NCBI GenBank assembly: GCA_024278975.1
Contig: JAJRSD010000005.1
Location: 1 to 64,000 of the forward strand
Length of the DNA: 64,000 nt
Source: Bacteroidota bacterium
GTDB lineage: Bacteria; Bacteroidota; Bacteroidia; Bacteroidales; Prolixibacteraceae
Reading direction: 5' to 3'
Shown piece by piece: positions 27,469 to 37,417 of this stretch. Below the pieces are notes generated by a model that was not told where the DNA came from, searched no databases, and was given only the letters and a program-made list of their open reading frames with translations. The number at the start of each line of letters is the position of its first letter. The first letter of the stretch is position 1. A program made the position numbers and the translations under genes.

Positions 27469-28011
27469 TTAATTATTAATAACTGAGTAAATATCTACTA
27501 AATTCCGGCCGTAGCCATCGTAATCTAAACCAAATCCTACAATAAAATCGTTGGGAATTTCAAGACCTACATAATCTAAATTAACCTCTTTTTGCAACGA
27601 ATCGGGTTTTAACAACAACGTAGCAATCAGAACCTTTTTCGGATTTAATTTGTCCAGTTGGTTTTGTATATTTTCAATTGTAATTCCGGTGTCCACAATA
27701 TCTTCCAAAATCACAACTGTTCGTCCATCAATATCTTCGTTTAAGCCAATTAGCTGTTTCACTTTCCCTGTTGTACTGTCGCCTTCGTACGATGCCAGTT
27801 TTACAAACGATATTTCTGTTTCAATCATATCAATTCGTTTAAACAACTCGGCAGCAAACATAAACGAACCGTTTAAAATACAGATAAAGAGAGGATTTTC
27901 CCCGGCAAGTTCCTCATTCATTTTATCTGCCATCTTTTCAATAACTCCAAATAGTTTTTCGTGCGGAATATAGAGTTCAAATGTTTTGTCGTGTACTTTA
28001 ACTTGTTTCAT
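27469..28011 (-). CDS. hpt: Hypoxanthine phosphoribosyltransferase
   Basis: This enzyme salvages hypoxanthine (and often guanine) using PRPP. The PRPP motif VVILEDIVDTGITI is at about 103-116, and the N-terminal region has the FICILNGSFMFAAELF motif. Length 180 is typical. It diverges from purE across 114 bp, so salvage and de novo purine synthesis share an intergenic region. Confidence 0.95.
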   Translation of the reverse strand: MKQVKVHDKTFELYIPHEKLFGVIEKMADKMNEELAGENPLFICILNGSFMFAAELFKRIDMIETEISFVKLASYEGDSTTGKVKQLIGLNEDIDGRTVVILEDIVDTGITIENIQNQLDKLNPKKVLIATLLLKPDSLQKEVNLDYVGLEIPNDFIVGFGLDYDGYGRNLVDIYSVINN

Positions 28012-28125
28012 AAAAAAAAGAATTGATTTTTAAAAGTTACTAAATTGCTGTAAATTCGCCTTCAGAAAATAAAAGTTACAAAATAACAAAAACAATTCGA
28101 TTAACTAAAAATAATATTCAAATAG

Positions 28126-28632
28126 ATGAAACCAAAAGTTAGTATTATAATGGGGAGCACATCAGATTTAGATGTGATGGCAAAAGCAGCAAAATTGCTT
28201 GAAGATTTTGAAATACCTTTCGAGATGAATGCTTTATCGGCTCACCGTACGCCCGAAGCGGTTGAGATTTTCGCAAAAGGTGCAAAAGATAAAGGTATAA
28301 AAGTGATAATTGCCGGTGCCGGAATGGCGGCTCATTTGCCGGGTGTAATTGCTGCTATGACACCAATTCCGGTAATTGGAGTTCCCATAAACGCAACTCT
28401 TTCGGGGTTCGATTCTATTTTGGCAATTTTACAAATGCCCCCCGGAATTCCGGTTGCAACAGTTGCCGTTAACGGGGCTTTAAATGCCGCAATTCTTGCC
28501 GTGCAAATGATGGCAACCGGCGACGAAATATTGATGCAAAAGTTGATTGAATACAAAGAAGGGTTAAAACAAAAAATTGTAAAAGCCAATGAAGAGCTGT
28601 CGGAAATCAGGTATAATTTTAAAACGAATTAA
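28126..28632 (+). CDS. purE: N5-carboxyaminoimidazole ribonucleotide mutase
   Basis: PurE moves the carboxylate from N5-CAIR to C4 in de novo purine synthesis. The family start IIMGSTSDLDVMAKAA, the SAHRTPE motif (about 38-44) and the AGAAHLPGV-like AGAGMAAHLPGVIAAMTPIPVIGVP segment are all present. Length 168 is normal and indicates the class I (PurK-dependent) form. purK is not adjacent. It diverges from hpt. Confidence 0.97.
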   Translation: MKPKVSIIMGSTSDLDVMAKAAKLLEDFEIPFEMNALSAHRTPEAVEIFAKGAKDKGIKVIIAGAGMAAHLPGVIAAMTPIPVIGVPINATLSGFDSILAILQMPPGIPVATVAVNGALNAAILAVQMMATGDEILMQKLIEYKEGLKQKIVKANEELSEIRYNFKTN

Positions 28633-28696
28633 TTTAAATAAAATATTTTATGTAATTTAGGAGAGGTATATTTTATGTGCCTCTTTTATTTTGCAA

Positions 28697-29512
28697 ATGA
28701 AAAAACCCGCATTAACAATTATTCTTCTCTTTTTTGGTTTTTCGAACTTGTTTTGTGTCGAAAACCATCCGGTTGGAGCACGCTCTCTCGCTCTTTCAAA
28801 CTCATTTGTTTCTATTTCTGACCTCTGGAGTACTTTCCATAATCAGGCAGGAATTACCGGAGTTGATGGATTTTCTGCCGGAGTTTTTTACGAATCTAAA
28901 TTTATGGTTGCCGAATTGTCTCTGGCAGCCGGCACCATAATTTTACCTGTTAACGCCGGAGCATTCGGGTTTAGTTTTTACCAGTTTGGGCAGGGGTCGT
29001 TTAAGGAGAGTAAAGTTGGGCTGGCATTTTCAAAACAACTTTCAGAGAAATTTTCTGCTGCAATTCAGCTCGACTATTTTTCGCAACACCTGCCGGAAAA
29101 CAGCAGTGCTTTTGGATTTGCAACTTTCGAAGCCGGAATTATCTATTCGCCAAATAACAAATTATTTATTGGAGCGCATGTTTTTAACCCAATTTCTAAC
29201 GGACTGGAAACCTTGGAAGGCAAACAAAAATCGCCTGCCATTTTTCGGGTTGGCGGTCATTACCAATTCGACGAAATGATTTTGGTAACCGTGGAAACAC
29301 AAAAAGACCTTGAAAACCCATTCATTATAAAAACCGGTATCGAATTTTATCCGGTTAAAAATTTTGCTTTACGATTTGGAGTCTCTGGAAAACCGGTTAA
29401 TTACACTGCCGGAATTGGATATACTTTTGGCAAAGTTACTACCGACATTGGTTTTAGTTATCATGGAAATCTGGGAGTTTCACCGTCGGTCTCAATTCAA
29501 ATAAAGTTATAA
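28697..29512 (+). CDS. PorV/PorQ-like outer-membrane beta-barrel protein
   Basis: The protein has a signal peptide (ALTIILLFFGFSNLFCVE) followed by the motif GARSLALSNSFVSISDLWSTFHNQAG, which closely resembles the start of PorV and PorQ, FadL-like barrels associated with the type IX system. The remainder alternates short amphipathic strands and ends with VSIQIKL. I start it at the ATG at 28697; the frame extends two codons further only through a TTG. Exact family membership within the PorV/PorQ group is uncertain. It is followed 50 bp later by another barrel protein, suggesting a shared envelope role. Confidence 0.65.
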   Translation: MKKPALTIILLFFGFSNLFCVENHPVGARSLALSNSFVSISDLWSTFHNQAGITGVDGFSAGVFYESKFMVAELSLAAGTIILPVNAGAFGFSFYQFGQGSFKESKVGLAFSKQLSEKFSAAIQLDYFSQHLPENSSAFGFATFEAGIIYSPNNKLFIGAHVFNPISNGLETLEGKQKSPAIFRVGGHYQFDEMILVTVETQKDLENPFIIKTGIEFYPVKNFALRFGVSGKPVNYTAGIGYTFGKVTTDIGFSYHGNLGVSPSVSIQIKL

Positions 29513-29562
29513 GGGGAAGACCGAAGTTGGAAGTTGGGAAAACAAATAGTTTACGTTTGTAA

Positions 29563-31602
29563 ATGAAAGGAGTAAAAATAATACTATCACTGCTTTTTAT
29601 GTTTCGGCTGTTCTCAGCATTGGGACAGGAAACTGATGCGTCAAAAATAATTGAGTCGATTATTGAAGGACAACTGGCAAATATAAAAGCCGGCACCGAT
29701 GTTGGTTTAATCATTGAAGATTTGGAGGAACTGGCAGAAAACCCCATAAATATTAATGCTACCAACGAAACTCAACTATCGCGGTTGTATATTTTAAACG
29801 ATATTCAGATTAACAAATTACTGAGTTATATAGATGAATTTGGTCCGGCGTATTCAATTTTTGAGTTGAATACAATCGATGGGTTTTCGCCTGATTTACT
29901 TTTGAAAATGAAGCCGTTTATCTGGTTCGGACCACCGGAACAACGACACGAAAAATTTACTGATGCTTTAAAATATGGCAGGCATCAACTTTTAATCAGA
30001 GGTTTGGGGACAACTCAAAAACCATTTGGTTATCAGGAAAAAGAGGACGGAACAATTCCGTACGAAGGCAATCAATTCAGATATTACACACGATATCGGT
30101 TTGAGGCGAGAGATAAACTTTCGGTAGGATTTACTGCAGAGAAAGACCCGGGCGAAGCATTTTTTAGAGGTTCAAATAAAAATGGGTTCGATTTTTATTC
30201 GGGACATTTAAGTGTAAAAATAAATTCTAATATTGAGCAAATTACGGTTGGCGATTTTATTGTTCGTTCGGGTCAGGGCTTGATTTTGTGGCAGGAGTAC
30301 TCCATGGGAAAAACGGAAAATGTACTTAATCTCTCGAAAACAAATCGTGGCGTGCGACCTTTTACATCGGTTGAAGAGAATATGTTTTTTAGAGGAGTTG
30401 CAACTACTTTGAAATTTGGCAACGCCCGTATTAGTCTTTTCTATTCGCAAAAAAATGTTGATGGAAATGTGATTGTCGGCGACTCTTTAAATTCATTTTT
30501 TACAAGTCTGCAAACTTCGGGTTATCATCGTACAAAAAATGAGATAGCAGATAAAAATTCTGTTCAGGATAGAAATGCAGGTGGTATTTTTACATGGAGT
30601 TTTAACTACCTGAAAATCGGCACCACTATTTCGTACCAGCATTTTAATATGCCGTTTATCCGAAGTTCGCAACTGTATAATCAATATCGTTTTCGCGGAA
30701 CAGAAAATATAACCGGCGGAGTTGATTACCTTTTTAGCAAGGGGAAATATCAGCTTTTTGGTGAAGCTGCAATTTCAAAATCGCGAGGGAAAGCAGTTAT
30801 TCAGGGAGCAGTTGCACGATTGAACGACCAACTTAGTTTCTCGATGTTATTTCGACATTTCGATAAAAATTACCATGCCTACTGGTCGAATACTTTTACC
30901 GAGGGCAGTACCACTAACAACGAAACAGGAATATTTTTCGGGACTAAAATATTGCCCCTTAAATTTGTTACACTTTCAGCATATTCCGATTTTTACAGCT
31001 CTCGCTGGATTAATTATTCCACTGCCGGACCATCGAAAGGTTGGGATATTTTTACGCAGGCAAATTTTATATTCTCACAAAATTTCGAGTTTTACATCAG
31101 ATATAAAAACGAGGAGAAAGAGCTTAAGTTTAAAAAAAACGAACTGTTTGTAAATTTGCCAAAACGACTTCAAAAAGCAAGATTTCATATTCAGTATAAA
31201 CCTTTGGAAACGGTAACTTTAAAAACCAGGTTTGAGCACGCTTTTTATAAAGGAGCTGACAACGAAAATGGCTTTATGATTTTTCAGGATGTTCAATTCG
31301 CCCTAAAAAAACTCCCCATAAATGTCTCGGCACGTTTGGCGTGGTTTAATACCGACAGTTATAACTCACGGATTTATGCTTATGAAAATGACCTTTTATA
31401 CACGTTTTCGATTCCTGCATATTATGGGAGAGGATTTCGTACATATCTGGATGTAAAATACGCAATTAACGATAAACTTGATTTCTGGTTTAAAGTTGCA
31501 AATACTTCGTGGAACGACCGTGAAATAATAAGTTCGGGAAACAATAAAATTGTGGGTAACAACAAAACCGAGTTAAAATTTCAGTTAAGGTTGAAAATCT
31601 AA
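29563..31602 (+). CDS. Helix-hairpin-helix plus outer-membrane barrel protein, function unknown
   Basis: A signal peptide (VKIILSLLFMFRLFSALGQ) precedes a roughly 100-residue domain with two ComEA-like helix-hairpin-helix repeats, for example NINATNETQLSRLYILNDIQI and a second around FSPDLLLKM. From about residue 130 the protein switches to aromatic, strand-rich sequence (RYRFEARDKLSVGFT, YRFRGTEN) and ends KTELKFQLRLKI, as expected for a barrel. Length is 679. Such proteins recur in Bacteroidota without an assigned function; HhH repeats on an exported barrel suggest DNA or peptide contact, but this is not shown. It sits between the PorV/PorQ-like gene and an acyltransferase. Confidence 0.6.
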   Translation: MKGVKIILSLLFMFRLFSALGQETDASKIIESIIEGQLANIKAGTDVGLIIEDLEELAENPININATNETQLSRLYILNDIQINKLLSYIDEFGPAYSIFELNTIDGFSPDLLLKMKPFIWFGPPEQRHEKFTDALKYGRHQLLIRGLGTTQKPFGYQEKEDGTIPYEGNQFRYYTRYRFEARDKLSVGFTAEKDPGEAFFRGSNKNGFDFYSGHLSVKINSNIEQITVGDFIVRSGQGLILWQEYSMGKTENVLNLSKTNRGVRPFTSVEENMFFRGVATTLKFGNARISLFYSQKNVDGNVIVGDSLNSFFTSLQTSGYHRTKNEIADKNSVQDRNAGGIFTWSFNYLKIGTTISYQHFNMPFIRSSQLYNQYRFRGTENITGGVDYLFSKGKYQLFGEAAISKSRGKAVIQGAVARLNDQLSFSMLFRHFDKNYHAYWSNTFTEGSTTNNETGIFFGTKILPLKFVTLSAYSDFYSSRWINYSTAGPSKGWDIFTQANFIFSQNFEFYIRYKNEEKELKFKKNELFVNLPKRLQKARFHIQYKPLETVTLKTRFEHAFYKGADNENGFMIFQDVQFALKKLPINVSARLAWFNTDSYNSRIYAYENDLLYTFSIPAYYGRGFRTYLDVKYAINDKLDFWFKVANTSWNDREIISSGNNKIVGNNKTELKFQLRLKI

Positions 31603-31641
31603 ATTTGAATTCTTTACTTTGCGTATTCAAAAAAAATAAAT

Positions 31642-32781
31642 ATGTCAGAATATAATTTCGACGATATTAGACCCTACACAGACAAAGAGGTTCGAAGAAA
31701 AATTAGATTGATGGTAAAAGATCCTGTTTTCGACGATGTTCTTTCGCACATGTTCAAATACCGATCGAAAGTTGAGATGGTTAAATTTCAGTTACGTATG
31801 GTTAGATCTGTACGACAATTGCAAGGCACGTTTATTTACGATCTGTTGCGGATGATTATCAACAAAACTTCTGACGGATTAACATGCACCGGGCTCGAGA
31901 ATCTTGATAAAGATAAACCTTACCTTTTTATCTCCAATCATCGCGACATAGTTCTCGACGCGGCACTTTTAAATTATTTGATTTTTGAAAATGGCATGAA
32001 CACAACACAAATTGCCATTGGGAATAATCTTTTGTTATACAAGTGGATTGAACATGCCGTAAAACTCAACGGCTCGTTCATAATAAAACGCAATTTGCCT
32101 CCGCGCGAGTTACTCGAAGCCTCTAAAAAAGTTTCGCATTTTATCCGTAACTCGGTGGTCAACAATAACCTTTCGGTGTGGATTGCGCAACGCGAAGGAC
32201 GAACAAAAGATGGTTTCGACAAAACTCAGGTAAGCTTGTTAAAAATGATTGACATGAGTAATGGAAAAAGTATCTCGGAAGGTTTTAACGAATTGAACAT
32301 TGTTCCGGTTTCCATATCATACGAAATAGAACCCTGCGGTTTGGCAAAAATGAAAGAGCTCATAAAATCAGAACATTACGGACAGAAAAAAACCAGCAAA
32401 GATGATCTGAAAAGTATGTCGATGGGACTTTTTAATCCGAAAGGAAGAATGCGTTTTTCTTTTGGTAAACCTTTGGGAGTAGATTTTAAAGATACAAAAA
32501 CCAAAGCAGAACAAAATAATCAAGTTGAGAATATTGCTAAATTAATAGACACCCAGATTTATAAAAACTTTAAACTCTGGCCTAGCAATTATGTTGCATA
32601 CGATTTGCTGATGCAAGAACATCGGTTCCAGAATAAATATACTTACGAAGAGGAGAAAAAATTTAAAATGATGATTGAGCAAGCGATGATTCACATCGAC
32701 TATCCGGTTACCGATATTCAGGAACGGTTTTTAAAGCTTTATGCAAATCCGGTAATTAATAAATTAAATGCCGAAAGTTAA
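31642..32781 (+). CDS. 1-acyl-glycerol-3-phosphate acyltransferase-like protein
   Basis: This 379-residue protein resembles PlsC-type acyltransferases that build phospholipids. The catalytic block reads SNHRDIVLDAALL near residue 95. Here five residues separate the conserved His and the second Asp, so it is HX5D instead of the usual HX4D. The later block IKRNLPP and WIAQREGRTKDG carries the substrate-binding segment. There is no strong N-terminal transmembrane helix, unlike many PlsC enzymes. The HAD hydrolase starts at the base immediately after its stop codon, so the two are cotranscribed. Confidence 0.75.
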   Translation: MSEYNFDDIRPYTDKEVRRKIRLMVKDPVFDDVLSHMFKYRSKVEMVKFQLRMVRSVRQLQGTFIYDLLRMIINKTSDGLTCTGLENLDKDKPYLFISNHRDIVLDAALLNYLIFENGMNTTQIAIGNNLLLYKWIEHAVKLNGSFIIKRNLPPRELLEASKKVSHFIRNSVVNNNLSVWIAQREGRTKDGFDKTQVSLLKMIDMSNGKSISEGFNELNIVPVSISYEIEPCGLAKMKELIKSEHYGQKKTSKDDLKSMSMGLFNPKGRMRFSFGKPLGVDFKDTKTKAEQNNQVENIAKLIDTQIYKNFKLWPSNYVAYDLLMQEHRFQNKYTYEEEKKFKMMIEQAMIHIDYPVTDIQERFLKLYANPVINKLNAES

Positions 32782-33435
32782 ATGCAAACAATTATCTGGG
32801 ACTGGAACGGGACATTACTAAACGACCTCGATTTTTGCATATCTACAATAAATGTTTTACTAAAAAAACGAAACCTCACTCTGCAAAATCGTGATTTGTA
32901 TAAAGAGATTTTTGCTTTTCCGGTTAAAGATTATTACCACGCAGTTGGTTTCGATTTTGAGAAAGAGGAGTTTGCAATTCCTGCAAAAGAGTTTATCGAT
33001 TTGTATGATAAAGGAGTTGAAAATTGCACACTGCATCTAAAAGCTGTGGAAATACTTTCATGGTTCAAAGAGAAAAATACACGCCAGTTTGTGCTTTCGG
33101 CAATGCAGCAAAATATGCTGGAACAAACAATAAAACACAACTCTATTTCAGGTTATTTTGAAGGTGTTTTTGGATTAAATGACCACTTTGCAGTTTCAAA
33201 GATTGAGAGGGGTGAACAACTTATTTCTCAATTCAGAGTAAAAAAAGATAAAACATGGATTATTGGCGATACTATCCACGATTTTGAAGTTGCCGAAAAA
33301 TTGGGGGTAAGATGTATTTTAATTGCCGATGGACATCAATCTGAAAAGCGATTAAAAAGTACCGGAGCTGTTGTTATTTCGGATTTGGATGAGTTGAAAG
33401 ATCTTTTTAATTCCCAAAAATATCCCTCTTTTTAA
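32782..33435 (+). CDS. HAD-superfamily phosphatase
   Basis: The start IIWDWNGTLLNDLDFCI is a haloacid dehalogenase motif I with the DWNGT nucleophile pattern. VLSAMQ around residue 110 is motif II and IIGDTIHDFEVAEKLG is motif IV. It resembles small phosphoglycolate-phosphatase-like HAD enzymes of 217 residues, but substrate cannot be assigned. Its start follows the acyltransferase stop without spacing. Its last 29 bp overlap the 3' end of recJ on the opposite strand. Confidence 0.85.
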   Translation: MQTIIWDWNGTLLNDLDFCISTINVLLKKRNLTLQNRDLYKEIFAFPVKDYYHAVGFDFEKEEFAIPAKEFIDLYDKGVENCTLHLKAVEILSWFKEKNTRQFVLSAMQQNMLEQTIKHNSISGYFEGVFGLNDHFAVSKIERGEQLISQFRVKKDKTWIIGDTIHDFEVAEKLGVRCILIADGHQSEKRLKSTGAVVISDLDELKDLFNSQKYPSF

Positions 33436-35137
33436 TGTCTTTTAAAAATAGTTGCAGGTTGGTTTTACCCCGATATTCATTTTCGGTAATCGAATAGCAA
33501 ACATCGAACGGCAAGCCCGAAGTTATCAACTCGTATGCATCAGATTGATTAAAAGCAATACCCGGAAAAATACCTGAATTAACATCCGGCTCTACCAAAT
33601 CGAGTTTTAAATGTTCCTGATTTTTCCCAACCAAACGGCTGGTTCCGGCATCAAACACATCTTCGGTAACAAAAACCGGTGCCATATTACCCGGTCCAAA
33701 AGGTGCAAACTGTTTTAAAATCCTATAAAAACGAGGAGTTATTTCGCTGAGAGTTATTTTAGCATCAATCTCGATAGTTTGCGTTTGTTGAATGTCGGTA
33801 ATTTGGTTGGTGACTATTTTTTCGAAACGTCTTTTAAACTCAGGGATATTTTCGATTTTCATTGTTAAACCTGCTGCGTACATGTGTCCGCCGTACGATT
33901 CAAGTAAATCGCTGCACTGCCCAATTGCCTCGTACAAATCGAAATCGCGCACCGATCGTGCCGAGCCGGTTGCCAAACCATTTGATTCGGTTAAAATAAT
34001 AGTTGGACAATAATATTTCTCGGTTACACGCGATGCCACAATTCCAACAACTCCTTTATGCCAGTCGCGGTTATACAAAACGGTGCTGTTCATTGCTTGC
34101 ACTTCCACATTTTTATCAACCATATCAAGTGCATCCTGAGTTATATCGCGGTCGAGAGTTTTTCTTATTTCATTAAACGAGTCAATTTCATCGCCAATTA
34201 ATTTTGCTTTTTCTTCATCCTCTTCAACTAAAATTTGTACTGATGTTTTGCCATGTTCAATCCGTCCTGATGCATTTATCCGCGGTCCGATTTTAAAAAC
34301 AATGTCGCTAATTGTAATCTCGGTATCGGCAATTCCTGCGAGATTTATTATAGTTTGCAGCCCAATCCCGGGATTCGAATTCAACCTTTTCAGTCCATAA
34401 TATGCAAGCACCCTGTTCTCTCCTGTTATGGGAACAATATCCGATGCGATACTAACAACCAATAAATCGAGCAAATCGTAAATCTCTTTTTGTTCTAAAT
34501 CATTTTTTTTGCAGAATGCCTGAGCTAATTTAAATCCCACTCCGCACCCCGACAACTCTTTGTACGGATAGTTACAATCTACCTGTTTGGGGTCTAAAAC
34601 TGCAACTGCCGGCGGTACTTCTTCGCCCGGATTATGATGATCGCAGATTATATAATCGAGTCCGCGTGCTTTGGCATCGGCAATTTTTTCAACCGCTTTT
34701 ATACCGCAATCTAAAGCAACAATTAGCGTAAAACCATTATCGATGGCATAGTTTATACTTTTTGGCGAAATTCCATAGCCTTCGCTGTACCTGTCCGGAA
34801 TGTAATATTCAATATCTTCAATACGCGATTTCAAGAAAGAGTACATCAACGCCACCGAAGTTGTACCATCCACATCGTAGTCGCCATAAATTATTACTTT
34901 CTCTTTATTTGCAATTGCCATTTCTAAGCGCTCCACAGCTTTGTCCATATCTTTCATTAAAAACGGATCGTGCAAATCGCTTAACCGGGGACGAAAAAAC
35001 TTTTTGGCTTCATCAAAGGTTTTTATGCCTCTCTGAACCAGCAAACGTGCAATTACCATGTTTACATTAAGTGCCACCGAAAGGTGTTTCACTTCGTTTT
35101 GACTGCCTTGTTTTTTTAAATTCCAGATTTTTTCCAT
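33407..35137 (-). CDS. recJ: Single-stranded-DNA-specific exonuclease RecJ
   Basis: RecJ degrades single-stranded DNA 5' to 3' in recombination and mismatch repair. Catalytic motifs are in order: YGDYDVDGTTSVALM (motif I), ALDCGIKAVE, IICDHHNPG (DHH motif, about 162) and GPRINASGRIEHGKTSV. The DHHA1 domain with YGGHMYAAGL lies near 410. At 576 residues it is typical. It runs toward and overlaps the HAD gene by 29 bp tail-to-tail. It is divergent from lysS. Confidence 0.96.
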   Translation of the reverse strand: MEKIWNLKKQGSQNEVKHLSVALNVNMVIARLLVQRGIKTFDEAKKFFRPRLSDLHDPFLMKDMDKAVERLEMAIANKEKVIIYGDYDVDGTTSVALMYSFLKSRIEDIEYYIPDRYSEGYGISPKSINYAIDNGFTLIVALDCGIKAVEKIADAKARGLDYIICDHHNPGEEVPPAVAVLDPKQVDCNYPYKELSGCGVGFKLAQAFCKKNDLEQKEIYDLLDLLVVSIASDIVPITGENRVLAYYGLKRLNSNPGIGLQTIINLAGIADTEITISDIVFKIGPRINASGRIEHGKTSVQILVEEDEEKAKLIGDEIDSFNEIRKTLDRDITQDALDMVDKNVEVQAMNSTVLYNRDWHKGVVGIVASRVTEKYYCPTIILTESNGLATGSARSVRDFDLYEAIGQCSDLLESYGGHMYAAGLTMKIENIPEFKRRFEKIVTNQITDIQQTQTIEIDAKITLSEITPRFYRILKQFAPFGPGNMAPVFVTEDVFDAGTSRLVGKNQEHLKLDLVEPDVNSGIFPGIAFNQSDAYELITSGLPFDVCYSITENEYRGKTNLQLFLKDIKKRDIFGN

Positions 35138-35354
35138 CTTGCTATTTGTGAATTTTGTATCCCGATTTGCAAAGATACTAAATGCATGATGATATTGAAA
35201 TATAAAAAAAATTGGAAGTTGGGTATATATTAAAAAACATTGGTGTTTATCTGCAAAATCTGTGTTGTCAGTGTTCCATTTTCTGTAAAATTATTTTTGA
35301 GATAAAACACTTAAACCACTAAATTTAAATATAAAAGCGTCCCACTTCTTTTAT

Positions 35355-35362
35355 TATCTTTG
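35355..35362 (+). promoter_or_regulatory. Putative -7 element of lysS
   Basis: TATCTTTG is a perfect match to the Bacteroidota -7 consensus TAnnTTTG, 25 bp upstream of the lysS ATG. A clear TTG -33 element was not identified. Confidence 0.45.
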
Positions 35363-35387
35363 CGGAAATTTTTTTAGACATTAAGTA

Positions 35388-37094
35388 ATGAGTAATACGG
35401 AATTAAGCGAACAGGAAATAATCAGAAGGAATTCGTTGAAAAAACTGCGCGATTTGGGTATCGATCCATATCCGGCAGCCGAGTATAAAATTAACACAAC
35501 TTCAACCGAGATAAAAGAGAATTATAGCGAAGAGAAAAATAATTTTCAGGAAGTAATTTTGGCCGGACGATTAATGAGCCGCCGTATTATGGGAAAGGCT
35601 TCGTTTGCCGAATTACAAGATCACAACGGTAGAATTCAAATTTATGTAAATCGCGACGAGATTTGCGAAGGCGACGATAAAACAATGTATAACGACGTGT
35701 TCAAAAAGTTGTTAGATATTGGCGACATTATTGGCGTAAAAGGTTTTGTTTTTATAACTCAGGTTGGCGAAATTTCAATTCATGTAAAAGAAATTACTGT
35801 ACTGAATAAATCGTTACATCCGCTACCGATTGTAAAAGAAAAAGATGGAAAAACCTACGATGCATTTACCGATTCCGAGCAGCGATACCGCCAGCGTTAT
35901 GTCGATTTAATTGTAAATCCGCAGGTAAAAGATGTATTTATGAAACGTACAAAAATTGTAAATACAATGCGCCAGATGTTTAACGAATATGGTTATTTTG
36001 AGGTTGAAACACCAATTCTGCAACCCATTCCGGGAGGTGCTGCGGCACGCCCATTTATCACGCATCATAATTCGCTAAACATGCCACTTTATTTAAGAAT
36101 TGCAAACGAGCTTTATCTGAAGCGTTTGATTGTTGGCGGTTTTGAAGGTGTTTACGAATTCGGGAAAGATTTTCGTAACGAGGGAATGGATCGTACACAC
36201 AACCCGGAATTTACCGTGATGGAAATTTACGTGGCCTACAAAGATTATAAATGGATGATGGGTTTTACCGAGGAGATTTGCGAACGTGTCGCACTGGCGC
36301 TACACGGTACAACAAAAGTACAAGTGGGCGATAATATTATCGACTTTAAAACTCCGTATGCACGAGTTACAATGACTGATGCTATTAAAGAATTTACAGG
36401 TTACGATATTGCAGGGAAAGGTGAAAAAGAGCTATTCGAAATTTGCGATAAACTGGGTATTGAAACCGACCCAACAATGGGAAAAGGAAAACTTATTGAC
36501 GAAATATTTGGAGAGAAATGCGAAGGCAATTATATACAACCAACATTTATTATCGACTACCCAAAAGAGATGTCGCCGCTTACAAAAAAACACCGCGACA
36601 ATCCGGATCTGACCGAACGTTTTGAGTTGATGGTAAACGGGAAAGAGCTTGCAAATGCCTACTCCGAACTGAACGACCCAATTGATCAGCGCGAACGTTT
36701 TGAAGATCAACTGAAACTCTCGGCAAAAGGCGACGACGAAGCGATGTTTATTGATCAGGATTTTTTGCGCGCACTGGAATATGGGATGCCACCAACATCG
36801 GGAATGGGAATGGGAATCGACCGCCTCGCAATGTTTATGACCAACAGTGCTTCTATTCAGGACGTACTATTTTTCCCACAAATGAAACCTGAGAAAAAAG
36901 CAGTTGAATTAACTGACGATGAAAAAACAGTTTTAAATCTTCTAAAAGCAACCTCCCCCATCGACTTAAATGAGCTAAAAACCAAAGCCAGATTAAGCAA
37001 CAAAAAATGGGACAAAGCAATTAAAGGTCTTACTAAAAACAAACTTGCTAAGGTTGAGAAAACGGAGGGTGGTTTGTTTGTTGAGATAGTATAG
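35388..37094 (+). CDS. lysS: Lysyl-tRNA synthetase, class II
   Basis: LysS charges tRNA-Lys. The N-terminal anticodon-binding OB fold (about 50-150) is followed by the class II core: motif 2 [26 protein letters not shown] and motif 3 [14 protein letters not shown] near 475. Length 568 exceeds the E. coli enzyme (about 505) because of a C-terminal Lys-rich tail of about 70 residues ([19 protein letters not shown] onward) that looks like a winged-helix domain; extended forms occur in Bacteroidota. A T-rich terminator hairpin follows. Confidence 0.97.
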   Translation: MSNTELSEQEIIRRNSLKKLRDLGIDPYPAAEYKINTTSTEIKENYSEEKNNFQEVILAGRLMSRRIMGKASFAELQDHNGRIQIYVNRDEICEGDDKTMYNDVFKKLLDIGDIIGVKGFVFITQVGEISIHVKEITVLNKSLHPLPIVKEKDGKTYDAFTDSEQRYRQRYVDLIVNPQVKDVFMKRTKIVNTMRQMFNEYGYFEVETPILQPIPGGAAARPFITHHNSLNMPLYLRIANELYLKRLIVGGFEGVYEFGKDFRNEGMDRTHNPEFTVMEIYVAYKDYKWMMGFTEEICERVALALHGTTKVQVGDNIIDFKTPYARVTMTDAIKEFTGYDIAGKGEKELFEICDKLGIETDPTMGKGKLIDEIFGEKCEGNYIQPTFIIDYPKEMSPLTKKHRDNPDLTERFELMVNGKELANAYSELNDPIDQRERFEDQLKLSAKGDDEAMFIDQDFLRALEYGMPPTSGMGMGIDRLAMFMTNSASIQDVLFFPQMKPEKKAVELTDDEKTVLNLLKATSPIDLNELKTKARLSNKKWDKAIKGLTKNKLAKVEKTEGGLFVEIV

Positions 37095-37142
37095 AAAGTT
37101 GGAAAAACCGAAGACGGAAGTTGGAAGTCAGGAAAAATATTG

Positions 37143-37173
37143 AGCCTTCTGTTTTATTGCAGGAGGTTTTTTT
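37143..37173 (+). terminator. lysS terminator
   Basis: AGCCTTCTG and CAGGAGGTT pair over 9 bp (two G-U) around an 8-base loop, followed by a T-run. Confidence 0.75.
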
Positions 37174-37417
37174 GTAGGTGAAAGTTGGTAGGGATCAGAT
37201 GAGAAAGTTGTGGATATAAAATTAATTCGTTGTAATGAAGGTTAAAATATTTTTCAAACAGCATTGATTTTTTAACGTTTCATTCCTGCTTTTTCGTAAC
37301 ACGTCTTTCTTATAGACAGACATATTCTGAATAAAACTCATTGAAACTCATTGAATGATTTTTTTCAATCAAACAAATCAAATATTTACAAATTACAAAA
37401 CTGTAAATTGTGGGCGA

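Noticed and set aside
29454-29765. Minus-strand frame across the barrel-gene junction
   Set aside because: It overlaps two supported plus-strand genes and shows no domain.
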